In this document: piece by piece, positions 1-9,018 of the stretch | How positions within the stretch are numbered: position 1 is the first letter of the stretch | How the letters are laid out: each line of letters begins with the position of its first letter | Source of the DNA: Verrucomicrobiota bacterium | GTDB lineage: Bacteria; Verrucomicrobiota; Verrucomicrobiia; Limisphaerales; UBA9464 | Reading direction: 5' to 3' | DNA: 64,000 nt | Assembly (NCBI GenBank): GCA_017309115.1 | Contig: JAFLEF010000019.1 | Span: 1 to 64,000, forward strand | The notes under the pieces: model-generated | Databases searched by the model: none | What the model saw: the letters and a program-made list of their open reading frames with translations, nothing else | Told to the model about the DNA's origin: nothing | Translations under genes and position numbers: made by a program

Positions 1-690
1 CCTCTGCCGCTTTGGGGCGCGTGTGAGGGGTAAGCGGTAAGCAGTAAGGATGGTAGGGCGAGGTTCCATCGAGCCGTTCGCGCCTCGGCGAATCACGCGT
101 CAGGAGTCCACGAACGGACTGCTCCGCGGGGCGTCGGCTGACCGGGGAAACGGAGAAAGGAGGTGAATCTGGAAAACATGAAAACAGGAAGGGGAACGGG
201 AGAGGGGGAGAAAGTGGGAGGGGGAGACTTGGAGAGGCGGTGAAGGAGTCGCGAAGCGTTTGGAGCGCGGCAGCCATCTAGCCCTCTGCCGCTTTGGGGC
301 GCGTGTGAGGGGTAAGCGGTAAGCAGTAAGGATGGTAGGGCGAGGTTCCATCGAGCCGTTCGCGCCTCGGCGAATCACGCGTCAGGAGTCCACGAACGGA
401 CTGCTCCGCAGAGCGTCGGCTGACCGGTGAAACGGAGAAAGGAGGTGAATCTGGAAAACATGAAAACAGGAAGGGGAACGGGAGGGGGGAGAAAGTGGGA
501 GGGGGAGATTTGGAGAGGCGGTGAAGGAGTCGCGGAGCGTTTGGAGTGCGGCAGCCCTCTAGCCCTCTGCCGCTTTGGGGCGCGTGTAAGGGGTAAGCGG
601 TAAGCAGTAAGGATGGTAGGGCGAAGTTCCATCGAGCCGTTCGCGCCTCGGCGAATCACGCGTCAGGAGTCTACACGGCTGCGGCTCCGC
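1..690 (+). repeat. Tandem ~282-bp intergenic repeat, two full copies and one partial
   Basis: Three head-to-tail copies begin at 1, 283 and 564, each opening with CCTCTGCCGCTTTGGGGCGC. The first two units are 282 and 281 bp and differ only by scattered substitutions and small length changes. The third follows the others for about 110 bp and then diverges after the core GAATCACGCGTCAGGAGTC. Each unit holds the core ATCGAGCCGTTCGCGCC and a G/A-rich stretch. The copies contain open frames of about 92 codons on the minus strand, but these merely follow the repeat, show no domain and have no ribosome binding site, so I do not call them genes. The window begins inside or at the edge of the array, so the real copy number may be higher. 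A diverged inverted copy of the core is at 41.97-42.02 kb. Confidence 0.93.
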
Positions 691-724
691 GGAGCGTCGC
701 CCCACCAGGGGCGCCCTTTCCGGT

Positions 725-752
725 CTCTCAACTTTCAACTCTCAACTTTCAA
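725..752 (+). repeat. 7-bp tandem array (CTYTCAA x4) closing the repeat element
   Basis: Four contiguous heptamers alternate CTCTCAA and CTTTCAA. The array sits at the end of the third element copy, 17 bp from the stop codon of the convergent SpmA-SpmB gene. The same 7-bp period (CTCTCAG) recurs on the minus strand at 41.87 kb beside the other copy of the element, which suggests the array is part of the element. Confidence 0.85.
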
Positions 753-768
753 CTCCGCCGCAGGCGGC

Positions 769-2076
769 TCAGGGACTCAGCGCCCAGCGACAGATGTGCA
801 CGGCGGCGAGAATTCCCGCCGCATCGGCAATCAGGCCGGCCCAGAGCGCATGCCGCACCCGTTGAATGCCAACCGAGCCAAAATACACGGCAATCACGTA
901 AAAGGTGGTTTCGGTGCTGCCAAAGAGGGTTCCGCCCATGCGCGCTACCAGGCTGTCCGGACCTTGCTGCTGGATGAGGTCACCTAGGGCAGCCAGAGAA
1001 CCACTGCCCGTCAGTGGTCGGAGCAGGGCCAAGGGCAGCAATTCAGAAGGGATTCCCAGTTGGGCCAGCACCGGCGCGGTCCAGCGGGTGAGGACTTCGA
1101 TCACGCCAGCGCCGCGGAGAAAACCGATGGCGACCAGCATGCCGACCAGGAACGGAATGATCTTGAGGGCGACGGGGAAACCTTCCTTTGCGCCTTCAAT
1201 AAACTCCTCGTACACGGGAAGGCGATGAAGGGCGGCATAGAGCGGGAAAAAGGCGACCAGAAAGGGAATCGCGAGCACTGAGATCACGTGCACCCAGCGC
1301 CAGCCCGCGGCGACCGCTTCAGTAGTGCTGGGCTGATTGGCTTGAATCACCGCCATGGCTGCGAAGCAGACGAAGAACGTGGCCAGAATCAGGCGTCGTG
1401 TCAGGGACAGCGGCGGCCGTTGTGACGGGTTCTCCGAAGCTTCGGCGGGCACGGCCGAGGTGGCCGGGGCGATAGGAATGGGCTCCGGAGAAAGGTGGAA
1501 TACGCGAAGTCGTTCCAAGACTTTGACCGCGATCAGGCCGGCGGCGGATGACACCAGGGTGGCGAGCAGCGTCGTGCCGACGATCGCCGTGGGTTGGCGG
1601 GCGCCGGCACTGGCGAACAGCGCGATGGCTGAGACAGGCAGCAACTGCACCGACCCCGTGTTGATCGCCAGGAAGGTGCACATGGCATTCGTGGCGGTGC
1701 CAGGGCGGGGGTTCAGCGTTTCCAGATCCCGCATGGCGCGGAGTCCCAGCGGAGTCGCCGCGTTGTTGAGTCCAAGCATGTTGGCGGCGATGTTCAGCAC
1801 CATCGATCCCATGGCCGGATGATCCGGAGGAACCTCGGGAAACAGCCGCCGCAACACGGGCCTGAGGGCGCGGGCCAGTACCGAGACCAGGCCCGAACGT
1901 TCAGCAAGGCGCATGAGGCCGAGCCACAGCGTCATGACCCCAACCAAGCCGAGGGAAAGCGTCACGGCCGTTTCGGCCGCCTTGATTCCGGCGTCCGTGG
2001 CCTGGGTCAGGCGACCGGTGAAGCCACCCACCAGCACAGCGGTCAACAGCAGGCCCAGCCAGAGGTGATTCAGCAC
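769..2076 (-). CDS. SpmA-SpmB fusion, nucleoside-recognition (Gate) domain membrane protein
   Basis: A 435-residue integral membrane protein. The N-terminal half matches SpmA, with the characteristic motif NMLGLNNAATPLG near residues 100-112. The C-terminal half matches SpmB, with PLTGSGSLAALGD and GSTETTFYV motifs. Both halves are Gate (nucleoside-recognition/FeoB-associated) domains of a family thought to form membrane channels or transporters; the substrate is unknown. In Bacillus SpmA and SpmB are separate proteins needed for spore-core dehydration. Here they are fused, as in several Gram-negative lineages, so a sporulation role is unlikely. It is the last gene of a minus-strand run, 6 bp downstream of an FMN reductase gene, and its 3' end abuts the repeat element. 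The family call is firm; the function is not. Confidence 0.85.
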   Translation of the reverse strand: MLNHLWLGLLLTAVLVGGFTGRLTQATDAGIKAAETAVTLSLGLVGVMTLWLGLMRLAERSGLVSVLARALRPVLRRLFPEVPPDHPAMGSMVLNIAANMLGLNNAATPLGLRAMRDLETLNPRPGTATNAMCTFLAINTGSVQLLPVSAIALFASAGARQPTAIVGTTLLATLVSSAAGLIAVKVLERLRVFHLSPEPIPIAPATSAVPAEASENPSQRPPLSLTRRLILATFFVCFAAMAVIQANQPSTTEAVAAGWRWVHVISVLAIPFLVAFFPLYAALHRLPVYEEFIEGAKEGFPVALKIIPFLVGMLVAIGFLRGAGVIEVLTRWTAPVLAQLGIPSELLPLALLRPLTGSGSLAALGDLIQQQGPDSLVARMGGTLFGSTETTFYVIAVYFGSVGIQRVRHALWAGLIADAAGILAAVHICRWALSP

Positions 2077-2082
2077 GGAAGG

Positions 2083-2637
2083 TCAGGCGCGAAGGGATAC
2101 CCCCTTGAGCGTTTCGACGAAGGCCGTGAATCCCGCTGCTTGTTTGTGCAGCCGCGCGATCAACTCCGCGTCCTTGAGGTGGCCGTCTTCGCCCAGGGCT
2201 GAACCGATGCCCGGGAGAAACACGCGTTCCGGATAAAGGTGGGCATTGCGATAGCCGAAGATGGCTTGAAGCTGTTCCACTGGACGCAGGGCGCCCCACA
2301 TGCCGGCGGCGAGTCCAGTGAAGGCGACCGGACGTCGCTCGAAACTTTCGGGGAACTTGAGCAAATCAATGAAGTACTTCAGGACCCCGGGCAGACCACC
2401 ATTGTATTCGGGCGTGACCACATGCAAACCGGCGGCGGCGAGGATGGCGTCGCTGAACGGTTGAAAGGAGGCGGGCTTCTCGGCGTAGCTGGCGGGGGCG
2501 AAGACCTCGAGGGGCAGTTCAGTCAGATCCAGAATGCGGTGCGGGACATGGAGCGCTTGGTATTGGGCAGCGATTTCGCCAGTGATACGACGAGTATTGC
2601 TGTCGGGTCGATTGGTGCCGGAGATTAGTACGATCAT
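2083..2637 (-). CDS. NADPH-dependent FMN reductase (NAD(P)H:flavin/quinone oxidoreductase family)
   Basis: A 184-residue flavodoxin-fold protein. The N-terminus MIVLISGTNRPDSNT is the family's phosphate-binding loop after strand 1. The segment VVTPEYNGGLPGVLKYFIDL (about residues 75-94) is the typical flavin/active-site motif, and GLAAGMWGALRPVEQL follows. Such enzymes reduce FMN, quinones or metals with NAD(P)H in the cytoplasm. The frame is open 22 codons further upstream, but the methionine at 2637 begins exactly at the conserved strand, so I chose it. Its neighbour 102 bp upstream on the same strand is another flavin-binding protein, which suggests a shared redox role. The actual substrate cannot be read from sequence. 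Confidence 0.88.
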   Translation of the reverse strand: MIVLISGTNRPDSNTRRITGEIAAQYQALHVPHRILDLTELPLEVFAPASYAEKPASFQPFSDAILAAAGLHVVTPEYNGGLPGVLKYFIDLLKFPESFERRPVAFTGLAAGMWGALRPVEQLQAIFGYRNAHLYPERVFLPGIGSALGEDGHLKDAELIARLHKQAAGFTAFVETLKGVSLRA

Positions 2638-2739
2638 GAAGGAAGCCTGCGGGGGACACCGAAGTTCGCCAAGGCGGAAGGTGATGCCGGGATTGGAAAG
2701 CATCCACGCTCCGAGGCGATGTCCGCCCGCCGGTCGGAA

Positions 2740-3348
2740 TCACGCAGGACGTTCCAGGCGGAAGAGTTCACCCATTCGAACGTAATCATCCCGGCCCGCT
2801 CGGCCGACCAGATCCATGAGGACGGGGTCCGGCTTGCCGTCGGCGGCCAGCACTTGGTCCGCCACGTGCAGGTACACAATGCGCCCCAACACGACGTGGC
2901 CGGCGACGGGGCCTTCGCCCAAAGCGATCACGCGGTCGAGTCGGCATTCGAAGGCGATGGGCACACCGGCCACTCGGGGCGGACGAACTTTGGTCGACGG
3001 ACGGGATTCGACGTGGAAGCGGTCGAATTCGCTTTCGCCGTAGGGCAACGTGGCCGAGGTGGCGTTCATGGAATCGGCCAGGGTGTGTGGCACCAAATTC
3101 ACCACAAACTCCCGGGTGGCTTCGACATTGCGCAGGGTGTCTTTGGGATGTCCGTGACGGTCGTTGGCGGGACAGAAGAGCAGGGTGGGCGGTCGGGCGC
3201 AGACCGCTTGGAAAAAACTGAAGGGAGCGAGATTGGTTTTTCCGTCGGGAGAAATTGTGGAAACCCAGGCTATGGGCCGGGGCAGAACGGAACAGATAAG
3301 CCACTGGTACATGTCCCGGGCGCCCAATGTTTCCGGATCGAGTTCCAT
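2740..3348 (-). CDS. Flavin reductase-like (FMN-binding split-barrel) protein
   Basis: A 202-residue protein of the flavin reductase-like/NTAB family. Recognisable features are the start LICSVLPRPIAWVSTISPDG (about residues 17-36), then NLAPFSFFQAVCARPPTL and a KDTLRNVEATREFVVNLV block, the usual FMN-binding core of a split beta-barrel. Family members are FMN-binding reductases or partners of flavin monooxygenases. The start codon lies 2 bp after the stop of the 5'-nuclease gene, so the two are almost certainly cotranscribed, with the FMN reductase and the SpmA-SpmB gene further downstream. A specific reaction is not assigned. Confidence 0.85.
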   Translation of the reverse strand: MELDPETLGARDMYQWLICSVLPRPIAWVSTISPDGKTNLAPFSFFQAVCARPPTLLFCPANDRHGHPKDTLRNVEATREFVVNLVPHTLADSMNATSATLPYGESEFDRFHVESRPSTKVRPPRVAGVPIAFECRLDRVIALGEGPVAGHVVLGRIVYLHVADQVLAADGKPDPVLMDLVGRAGRDDYVRMGELFRLERPA

Positions 3349-3350
3349 GA

Positions 3351-4274
3351 TCAGAAGAGTTGACCCTGCTGCGGGGGCTGGGAGGGAGCGGTGGAGCGGG
3401 CTTCGGAGGGTTCGAGGGGGCCGCCGACTTCAGCCAGTAGGCTGCGAAAATTCCAGCGCTGATACATGGGTCGGAGCGCCACCGGATCGGGAGCTCGCGG
3501 CACCAGGGATTCCAACGTAGGGCCGTCGGGCAGCTCGCACTTGAGCTGGACCATTCGCTGATTGCGCCGAACCGCTTCGGCCGCGTTGTGGAGCGCCGTT
3601 CGCTGATTCTCGGACTTGATCTCGGCGAGTCGGGCGTAAATGCCGTCAATCGAACCAAACCATTTGAGTAGTTGCGTGGCGGTTTTGGGTCCGACTCCGG
3701 GCACACCGGGGATATTGTCCACGCTATCGCCAATGAGGGCGAGCCAGTCCACGATTTGCGCCGGTGCCACGCCGGTCTTGGCTTCGACGTCTGCGGCGGT
3801 CCAAATCTTCTCGGTTTTGTCGTTGGGATTGAAGAGCCCGACCCGGTCGTTCACGAGTTGGAGGAAATCCTTATCGGAACTGGCGATCACCACGCTCCAG
3901 CCGGCGGCTTCGGCGCGCCGAGTGAAAGTGCCAATCCAATCGTCGGCTTCCGCGCCATCCTGAGTCCATTGGGGCAGCCCCACGGCGTCGAGCCAGGCTT
4001 CCAGTTGGGGTAACTGGGCGGCGAGACCCTCGGGCGTGGGCGGGCGGTTGGCCTTGTATTCGGGCAGGTCCGCCATTCGTTCCGCGGCGAGACCGCCGTC
4101 CCATACCACCAGCAGATGGCTGGGCTTCAGCGTCACCTGCATTTTTTGGAGCATCTTGATGAACCCGAAGATGGCATTGGTGGGGGAACCGTCGGGCGCA
4201 TTGAGCGATCGGATGGCGTGGAAGGCCCGGTACGCGTAGGCGTGTCCGTCCACCAGCAGGAGGCGATTCGACAT
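3351..4274 (-). CDS. Stand-alone 5'-3' exonuclease (DNA polymerase I N-terminal nuclease domain)
   Basis: A 307-residue protein matching the PIN-like/H3TH 5'-nuclease of PolI but with no polymerase domain. Visible signatures are LLLVDGHAYAYRAFHA at the N-terminus, WDGG at about 59-62 (usually FDG), PEYKANRPPTPEGL, the acidic metal-binding motif AEADDWIG and SSDKDFLQLV, then the helix-hairpin-helix GVPGVGPKTATQLL. These enzymes cut flap and nicked structures in replication and repair. The C-terminal tail after about residue 285 is low-complexity. It is the first gene of the minus-strand run and is divergent from the glycoside hydrolase, with a 173-bp shared upstream region. A full-length polymerase I may exist elsewhere in the genome. 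Confidence 0.92.
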   Translation of the reverse strand: MSNRLLLVDGHAYAYRAFHAIRSLNAPDGSPTNAIFGFIKMLQKMQVTLKPSHLLVVWDGGLAAERMADLPEYKANRPPTPEGLAAQLPQLEAWLDAVGLPQWTQDGAEADDWIGTFTRRAEAAGWSVVIASSDKDFLQLVNDRVGLFNPNDKTEKIWTAADVEAKTGVAPAQIVDWLALIGDSVDNIPGVPGVGPKTATQLLKWFGSIDGIYARLAEIKSENQRTALHNAAEAVRRNQRMVQLKCELPDGPTLESLVPRAPDPVALRPMYQRWNFRSLLAEVGGPLEPSEARSTAPSQPPQQGQLF

Positions 4275-4447
4275 TGGGGCAAGGCTGCGGAGTCGACGGC
4301 GGGCGAAAAGAAAAAACGAGGGGAAGGTTGCCTGTCGGTTTGGCGTGACGTCGATTTCGCCTGAGATTTTTGACTGTCGTTGGCGAATGGTCCGGGTGTT
4401 TCCTTACCGTCGTCCCGGTCGATTCCTCCCTGGGGCGACGTGCGCAC

Positions 4448-7120
4448 ATGATCCGTGAATCAAATCGTTGGTGGGGTAAGGGGTGGACTTGGCGGGTCCT
4501 CGGATTCCTGATCTTGGCGTCGGGCTTGGATCTAAGCCGAGGGGGAGCGGAGATGGTTCCGTTCGTCCTGCCGTGGGACGACGCGTCCGGGGGAATCACG
4601 GATTTTTCCGCCCTCAATCAGCCCATCCGACCGGGATCCCGAGTGAGCACCAATGGTCAGGGACAGTTTGTTGCCAACGGTCAGCGGCTCCGGTTCCTCG
4701 GCGTGAACTTTGCCGGGGATTCCACGTTTATGCCGACCAATAAGGCCGACGCCGTGGCTGCTCGGCTGGCACGATTCGGACTGAATTCCGTTCGCTTTCA
4801 CCATCTCGACGCTCCTTGGGCGACGGACGGTGGTTTGATTCAATACACTCCGACTAGAAGTCGGGCGCTCAATCCGACCCAGTTGGAGCGGGTCCACTTC
4901 CTGGTTTCGCGGCTTAAAGCGCACGGTATCTATGCCAATCTGAACTTGCTGGTCGGCCGGGAGTTTCGCTCGGACGATGGTCTTGGTCCGGAGGTGGTGC
5001 AGATTGCCGACTGGAAGGACCGTCACATCCTGGGGTTTTTCAATGACACGGCCCTGAGCTTGCAGCAGGAGTTTGCCACCCAATTCCTGACCCCGACGAA
5101 TCCCTTTACCGGACTCTCCCTGGCTCACGATCCGGCGGTGGCGTTTGTCGAAATCCTCAATGAGAACGGACTGATTCAGAAATGGTACGACGGCGGGTTG
5201 GATCGGCTGCCGGAGCCATATGCGGGTCAGTTGCGGTCGGAATGGAATCGCTGGCTGGCGAATCGCTACAGTGGGGATGTTGAATTACGGCGGGCGTGGA
5301 AGACGGTGGAGGTACCGCTGGGGGAGAATCAGGTGCTCAACGGAACGTTCGACAGCACCCTGCGAGGCTGGAATGTCGAGCAACACGACGTGGCCAAAGC
5401 AACGTTTGCCCAGACAAACGAGTTCAACGGCCGCGGAGCGTTGCGGGTGGACGTCACCGAGCCCGGGACGGCGGGGTGGCACGTCCAAGTCAACCAAGGT
5501 CCGCTCAAGACCAAGGTCAGCAATCCCTACACGGTTTCGATGTGGGTTCGGGCCGATCCGCCGCGGTCGCTCGAAGTGGCCGTGTCCCGGGCTTACGGAG
5601 ATTACGCGCCGGTCGGACTTTTGCAGTCGGTGGAAGCCGGCCGCGAATGGCGGGAGGTGGTCCTTTCCTTTCTGGCGGCGGAAACGGATGACCGGCTGCG
5701 CCTGAATTTCGGCGGACTGGGACTCATGAAGGGACAGGTGTGGCTGGCCGATGTTCGACTTCAGCCTGGAGGCAAGTTGGGTGGCATTCCAGACACGCTA
5801 TCGCTGGAGGGGAAGTCCGTACCACTGGTTCGCCGGAAGGGGGAGGGCTTCACGGGAACTCTCGAGTCGCGGCGAGATTGGTTGGCGTTCCTGCGGGAAC
5901 TGGAAGTTCGCTACTATCAGCGAATGGTGTCCTTTCTCCGGGAAAAGGTCGGGTATCCGGGACTCATCTTCGGAACCATTCTCGATAACTCGCCGGCCTC
6001 CGTACAGGCGCAGTTGGATGTCGTGGACAGCCATGCCTATTGGCAGCATCCCGAGTTCCCCGGCCAATCGTGGGATCCCGAGAACTGGCGGGTCGGTAAC
6101 CGATCCCTGGTGAATGCCGCCCCCGGCGAAAACACCCTGGCCAAACTGGCCCGCCAGCGGATTCATGGCCGGCCGTTCACGGTCACCGAGTATCAACATG
6201 CGGCGCCGAATTCCTACTCGGCGGAAGGGGTGCTGCTGCTGGCGGCGTACGGAGCCTTCCAAGATTGGGATGGTATCTGGATGTTCGATTACGGTCCGGG
6301 GCAGGACAGCGTTTCCATGGGACGGATTCGCGGCTTTTTTGACATCGCCCAGAACCCTGCCCAGATGGCCAATCTGTTGCTTGCGGCCAATCTCTTTCGG
6401 CGCGGGGATGTGGCGCGGGGTCCCACGGAGGTGTCGACCTACCTGACTCCTGAAAAGGAACTCGATCTGCTATTAGAGCGGGCCGGTTCCTGGTTTTTGT
6501 TCTCGGGCGGACAGCTGGGCCTGGGCAGCCGGTTGCCGTTGGTTCGCCGAGTGAGCACGCGATTGGAGGCGGCCGTCCCACCGCAGTTGCCGCAGGATCC
6601 GGGAGGAAATGTGTTCGTAGCCGAAGGCGGGGCCCTGACTTGGGATGTTTCCGAGCCGGACCAGGGCTTGGTGATGATCAACACGCCCCGGACCTCGGCC
6701 TTTGTGGGGTTTCCCGGGCCCGGTCCGGTGGATTGGGGTCTGGTTGTGGCGGAGTTTGGCCGGACGCACCTGGGTTGGGTGACGTTTGGATTGACGGTAA
6801 GGGAAGGAAACTCGCTGCTCGAAGGGGCCCGGGCCTTGTTGGTCGTGACCGGACGAACGGAGAATACGGGACAAACCTGGAAGAATCCCGCGCGAACCAC
6901 GTTGGGCAAAGAGTGGGGCGAAGCTCCGGTGCGCACCGAAGTGGTGCCGTTTCAATTGACCCTGCGGGTGCCGGCGTCGCGGGTGAAGGTTTGGACTCTT
7001 GATGAACGGGGACAACGCCGAAAGGCACTCCCGGTTAAGGCCGTCGCTGGGGGAGCGCAGATTCAGGTTTCCGGGAGCGAGGGTAGCCTCTGGTACGAGC
7101 TCGAAACTCAGGCCCCCTGA
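4448..7120 (+). CDS. Secreted GH5-like glycoside hydrolase with an inserted carbohydrate-binding module
   Basis: An 890-residue exported protein. I chose the ATG at 4448 because a hydrophobic signal segment (VLGFLILASGL) follows; the frame is open 26 codons further upstream. The catalytic part is a cellulase-type TIM barrel: FLGVNFAGDS, then NSVRFHHLD, the probable acid/base Glu in FVEILNENG (about 239) and the probable nucleophile in TVTEYQHAAPN (about 581). Between them, roughly residues 295-440, lies a beta-sandwich resembling CBM4/9-type modules (VLNGTFDSTLRGWNVEQ), inserted in the barrel. The C-terminal 250 residues resemble accessory beta domains. The likely role is polysaccharide degradation outside the cytoplasm; the substrate is unknown. 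The gene is separate from RimO by 203 bp in which I see no other feature. Confidence 0.83.
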   Translation: MIRESNRWWGKGWTWRVLGFLILASGLDLSRGGAEMVPFVLPWDDASGGITDFSALNQPIRPGSRVSTNGQGQFVANGQRLRFLGVNFAGDSTFMPTNKADAVAARLARFGLNSVRFHHLDAPWATDGGLIQYTPTRSRALNPTQLERVHFLVSRLKAHGIYANLNLLVGREFRSDDGLGPEVVQIADWKDRHILGFFNDTALSLQQEFATQFLTPTNPFTGLSLAHDPAVAFVEILNENGLIQKWYDGGLDRLPEPYAGQLRSEWNRWLANRYSGDVELRRAWKTVEVPLGENQVLNGTFDSTLRGWNVEQHDVAKATFAQTNEFNGRGALRVDVTEPGTAGWHVQVNQGPLKTKVSNPYTVSMWVRADPPRSLEVAVSRAYGDYAPVGLLQSVEAGREWREVVLSFLAAETDDRLRLNFGGLGLMKGQVWLADVRLQPGGKLGGIPDTLSLEGKSVPLVRRKGEGFTGTLESRRDWLAFLRELEVRYYQRMVSFLREKVGYPGLIFGTILDNSPASVQAQLDVVDSHAYWQHPEFPGQSWDPENWRVGNRSLVNAAPGENTLAKLARQRIHGRPFTVTEYQHAAPNSYSAEGVLLLAAYGAFQDWDGIWMFDYGPGQDSVSMGRIRGFFDIAQNPAQMANLLLAANLFRRGDVARGPTEVSTYLTPEKELDLLLERAGSWFLFSGGQLGLGSRLPLVRRVSTRLEAAVPPQLPQDPGGNVFVAEGGALTWDVSEPDQGLVMINTPRTSAFVGFPGPGPVDWGLVVAEFGRTHLGWVTFGLTVREGNSLLEGARALLVVTGRTENTGQTWKNPARTTLGKEWGEAPVRTEVVPFQLTLRVPASRVKVWTLDERGQRRKALPVKAVAGGAQIQVSGSEGSLWYELETQAP

Positions 7121-7323
7121 GCCGGAACGTTCTGAACCTGCGTCGGTAAACAGGACTGGGCGCCTGTCGGCGAAAGTCCGTCGCGATAGCATCCGATCTT
7201 GGGTTATTACGGAATGAGGCGAATCCACTGCCGGCGCTTCCGAGCCCACTGTCCTGTTGGAGGGATCCGGTCGGCGGGTTCGGAGTGGCGGGCCGGCCGG
7301 GACCTGCCTAGACTCGCGGCTCT

Positions 7324-9006
7324 GTGACGAAACCAAAATCCACGACCCGGCCGCGACGGGTCGGACTAATCTCCCTGGGATGCGCCAAGAATCTGGTCGA
7401 CGCCGAAATCATGCTCGGCTCGCTCCTGCAATCGGGCGTGGAGATTGTCAATGATCCCGCCGAAGCCGATGCGGTCATCGTGAACACCTGTTCGTTCATC
7501 GATGCTGCCCAGGAAGAAAGTGTGGATACCATTCTGGAATCCACTGAGTTTCGCACCCAGTCGCGTCCCGGTCAGGCGGTGATCGTTTCGGGCTGCATGC
7601 CGCAGCGCTTCCGCGACGAACTGCCCAAGCTGCTACCGGAGGTTGATGTCTTCATGGGAATCGATCAGGTGGAACAGGTCGGCGCCTTGGTCGAGCAGGC
7701 GATTGCCTCCCGGACTCAGAAACAGGCCCAGCCCGTTCGTCCGGCGAGTTCCAAGAAGGCCGTTCAGGCGCGGTTGACCGAACTGGAGCAAAAGCAGGGT
7801 ACGGAGACTCCGGATCACGAGGAATCCCTGCGGGGAACGGAGTCCTTTGGACGAACGAAGCGAACTGTAGTTCCCACTCCCTCGGAGGCTCCGGCCACTC
7901 AGGTCACGGTGCGACCCAATTACATTCCCCACTTCGACACGCCCCGGTTCCGACTCACGCCGCGGCACTTCGCCTATGTGAAGATTGCGGAAGGCTGCAA
8001 TCATCCGTGCAGCTTTTGCATTATCCCGCGGATGCGCGGATCGCATCGGAGCCGCACCCAGGCGGATGTGGTGGCGGAGGCGCGTCAGTTGATTGCCGAC
8101 GGCGTTAAGGAACTGAATCTGATCTCTCAGGATTCGACCTATTACGGACTGGATCTCCGGGCCAATCACAGCCGGGCGATTTCTTCTCCGGAGAAATTCA
8201 CGGCGGCCACCAAAGCGCTCGCCGCCGATGCCACGACGCTCTCCTCGCTGTTGCGCGAACTGAACGGACTGAAGGGCGATTTTTGGATTCGGCTGCTGTA
8301 CACCCATCCGGCGCATTGGACGGATGAGTTGATCCAGACGCTCGCGGAGTGTCGAAAGGTGGCGCGCTATGTCGACATGCCGCTCCAGCATATCCACGAC
8401 GAAATGCTGCTGCGAATGCGCCGCGAGACGAGCGGCCAGTACATCCGTGATCTGATTGCGCGGATTCGGGCGGGTATCCCGGGAATCGCTCTGCGGACGA
8501 CCTTCATCGTTGGCTTCCCGGGCGAGACCGAAGCTCATTTCCGAACCCTGCTGGAGTTTATCCGCGAGACGCGATTTGAACGGTTGGGAGTGTTCGCCTA
8601 CTCGCAGGAGGAAGGCACCGTGGCGGGCAAAATGGCGGGTCAGTTGACTCCGGCGAAGCGTCAGAAGCGTCGGGAGCAAGCGATGGCCGCCCAGCATGAA
8701 GTGTCCGTGGCGGTGGCGGAATCCTTCGTCGGTCGCACGCTCAAGGTGTTGGTGGAAGGCGAAGCGTCGGGGCAGGCGCTCGCCAAGGCCAACGTGAGCT
8801 CGTGGGAACACGGACTGATTCGTCAGGGCGAATCACAGTCCGCCAAGCTCAAGGCCCGAACGCGGTATCTGGTAGCCCGCGGGGAAGCAGACGCTCCGGA
8901 CATTGATGGACGCGTTTACATCCGGGGTCAGTTGCCGGTGGGCCGGTTTGCGAAGGTTAAGATAATTGGCCACACCGACTATGATTTGATTGCCGAGCCG
9001 GCTTGA
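7324..9006 (+). CDS. rimO: Ribosomal protein S12 methylthiotransferase RimO, with insertions
   Basis: A radical-SAM methylthiotransferase that adds a methylthio group to the conserved aspartate of ribosomal protein S12. The start is GTG at 7324, right before the family N-terminus RVGLISLGCAKNLVDAE. Three N-terminal cluster cysteines are at about 20, 56 and 91 (SLGC, NTC, SGCMPQ). The radical-SAM motif is CNHPCSFC (225-232), and a TRAM domain ends the protein. At 560 residues it is about 120 longer than usual. The excess is in two places: a charged, Ser/Pro-rich linker at about 131-193 between the methylthiotransferase and SAM domains, and about 25 residues at 279-305 inside the SAM domain. 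Confidence 0.95.
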   Translation: MTKPKSTTRPRRVGLISLGCAKNLVDAEIMLGSLLQSGVEIVNDPAEADAVIVNTCSFIDAAQEESVDTILESTEFRTQSRPGQAVIVSGCMPQRFRDELPKLLPEVDVFMGIDQVEQVGALVEQAIASRTQKQAQPVRPASSKKAVQARLTELEQKQGTETPDHEESLRGTESFGRTKRTVVPTPSEAPATQVTVRPNYIPHFDTPRFRLTPRHFAYVKIAEGCNHPCSFCIIPRMRGSHRSRTQADVVAEARQLIADGVKELNLISQDSTYYGLDLRANHSRAISSPEKFTAATKALAADATTLSSLLRELNGLKGDFWIRLLYTHPAHWTDELIQTLAECRKVARYVDMPLQHIHDEMLLRMRRETSGQYIRDLIARIRAGIPGIALRTTFIVGFPGETEAHFRTLLEFIRETRFERLGVFAYSQEEGTVAGKMAGQLTPAKRQKRREQAMAAQHEVSVAVAESFVGRTLKVLVEGEASGQALAKANVSSWEHGLIRQGESQSAKLKARTRYLVARGEADAPDIDGRVYIRGQLPVGRFAKVKIIGHTDYDLIAEPA

Positions 9007-9018
9007 AGAGGTTGCCGA

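Noticed and set aside
100-659. Two similar 92-94-codon open frames on the minus strand within the tandem units
   Set aside because: They differ exactly as the repeat copies differ, have no ribosome binding site or domain, and the homologous stretch at 42 kb does not preserve a frame.
725-752. Short regular repeats as a possible CRISPR array
   Set aside because: The unit is 7 bp and contiguous, without spacers, so it is a simple tandem repeat and not CRISPR.
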